6,811 nt of DNA from Planctomycetota bacterium. GTDB lineage: Bacteria > Planctomycetota > Planctomycetia > Pirellulales > Thermoguttaceae. This document shows positions 6,131 through 6,811 of this stretch, piece after piece. The notes under the pieces are model-generated. The model did no database searches. It had not been told where the DNA came from and was given only the letters and a program-made list of their open reading frames with translations. Made by a program: the position numbers and the translations under genes. The stretch spans positions 1-6,811 of the forward strand of contig JAMOAF010000777.1 in the NCBI GenBank assembly GCA_023621895.1, given 5' to 3'. Position 1 is the stretch's first letter, and every line of letters begins with the position of its first letter.

Positions 6131-6811
6131 ATGAGACTTGCTTCGTGCGTCGCGATCCCCTTTGTCTTGCTTCTCTTGGCCATCGATTCGACGGCCGTTG
6201 CCGCAGCGCCTGCCCGCGAAGCCGCGGTGCTCGAGGCGCAGGCCGACCTGTTTGTCTCTACCAGCGGCAACGACGCCTGGTCGGGGCGACTGTCTGCCGC
6301 CAATGCCGCGGCGACGGACGGTCCGCTTGCCACGATCGGGGCCGCGCAGCGGTTGGCCCGGCAGATTCGCCAGGCGGAACCGGACCGCAAGAGGCCGATC
6401 GTCGTGGCGATCCGAGGTGGAACGTACTGGTTGACGGAACCGATCGTTTTCTCCCCGGAAGATTCGGGCACGGAGCAGGCGCCGGTCGTCTACCAGGCCT
6501 ACGCCGGAGAGCGGCCGATTTTCAGCGGAGGGCAAGACGTGACCGGCTGGCAGATCGACGAAAAGGGCCGCTGGAGCGTGGAACTGGCGGGCGTGAAGGA
6601 AGGGGGCTGGAGCTTGCGATTCCGCCCGCGGTTGCCCCAAAAGGGATACTACCAGATCGCCCGGAAGGTCGATCCGTCGGCCAGGTCCGGGGGAAATGGC
6701 CACGACCGGTTCGGCTTCAATCCGGGTGAGATTCGCGCGGACTGGGCGAACCTCAACGACGTGGAAGTCATTGCGTTCCACGAGTGGACCGCCTCGCGGA
6801 TTCCGATCGCC
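6131..6811 (+). CDS. Secreted right-handed beta-helix protein, GH141-like (3' end beyond the window)
   Basis: The frame is open for 227 codons from the ATG at 6131 to the window edge. AAGAGG at 6117-6122 gives a Shine-Dalgarno 8 nt before the start. Residues 1-26 form a signal peptide (RLASCVAIPFVLLLLAIDST, cut near AVAAA), so the protein is exported. From residue 40 the sequence has the entry motifs of beta-helix polysaccharide enzymes: LFVSTSGNDAWSG, DGPLATIGAAQ (63-73), VVAIRGGTYWLTEPIVFSPE (91-110), APVVYQAYAGERPIFSGGQD (117-136), and NLNDVEVIAFHEWTASRIPI near the edge. This order matches N-termini of GH141 proteins (fucosidase or xylanase activities known) and related parallel beta-helix hydrolases. 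Catalytic residues lie further downstream and cannot be seen, so the exact family and substrate are open. Around residues 150-165 (KEGGWSLRFRPRLPQKGYYQ) a short strand typical of relatives appears to be missing. It is divergent from the large secreted gene. Confidence 0.82.
   Translation, partial: MRLASCVAIPFVLLLLAIDSTAVAAAPAREAAVLEAQADLFVSTSGNDAWSGRLSAANAAATDGPLATIGAAQRLARQIRQAEPDRKRPIVVAIRGGTYWLTEPIVFSPEDSGTEQAPVVYQAYAGERPIFSGGQDVTGWQIDEKGRWSVELAGVKEGGWSLRFRPRLPQKGYYQIARKVDPSARSGGNGHDRFGFNPGEIRADWANLNDVEVIAFHEWTASRIPIA

Noticed and set aside
5891..6781. 296-codon minus-strand open frame across the repeat and the GH141-like gene
   Set aside because: It is antisense to a gene with clear beta-helix motifs. 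Its C-terminal part is only translated repeat.

Overview
The window reads as accessory chromosome of a high-GC bacterium, most likely a planctomycete (Pirellulales-like). Three things suggest this: large secreted carbohydrate-active-type proteins with Sec signal peptides; AGGA/AAGGAGG ribosome sites; and intergenic copies of a repeat carrying GACGGGCCTGGAGACCCGTC, a motif I recall as common in planctomycete genomes. The taxonomic call is an inference from style, not from a marker gene.

Layout from left to right. Positions 1-592 (minus strand) hold the first 197 residues of an XRE helix-turn-helix regulator fused to the start of an ImmA/IrrE-type domain; the gene runs off the left edge. About 110 bp upstream of its start lies an 18-bp near-perfect palindrome that could be its operator. 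Positions 913-1934 are a transposon graveyard. A well-started IS4-type transposase (D134 and D211 present) loses homology at about 1585 and runs into the C-terminal end of a transposase that I read as IS1634-like, in another frame. Positions 2006-2128 look like a remnant of a DUF5615 (PIN-like) toxin-type domain. It abuts the stop codon of the next gene.

Positions 2125-5580 (minus strand) encode a 1151-residue secreted multidomain protein. It has a signal peptide, a beta-rich N-terminal half, a central region that looks like a clan-A-type TIM-barrel glycosidase (candidate acid/base E645 and nucleophile E764), a beta-sandwich segment and a carbohydrate-binding-like C-terminus. I cannot assign it to a named glycoside hydrolase family. 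Divergent from it, at 6131-6811 (plus strand), is the first 227 residues of a secreted right-handed beta-helix protein resembling GH141-type enzymes; it runs off the right edge. The 550-bp region between the two genes holds a GC-rich hairpin and two ~150-bp repeat units in tandem (period ~160 bp). These show nearly identical ends around a diverged 24-25 nt core.

Functionally, the right-hand two thirds looks like part of a polysaccharide-degradation locus exporting two enzymes to the envelope or outside. The left third is a mobile or defence-type neighbourhood (ImmA-type regulator, IS debris, toxin-like fragment). The strongest candidate for something undescribed is the 1151-residue putative glycosidase. 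I found no CRISPR array, tRNA, rRNA or convincing intrinsic terminator.
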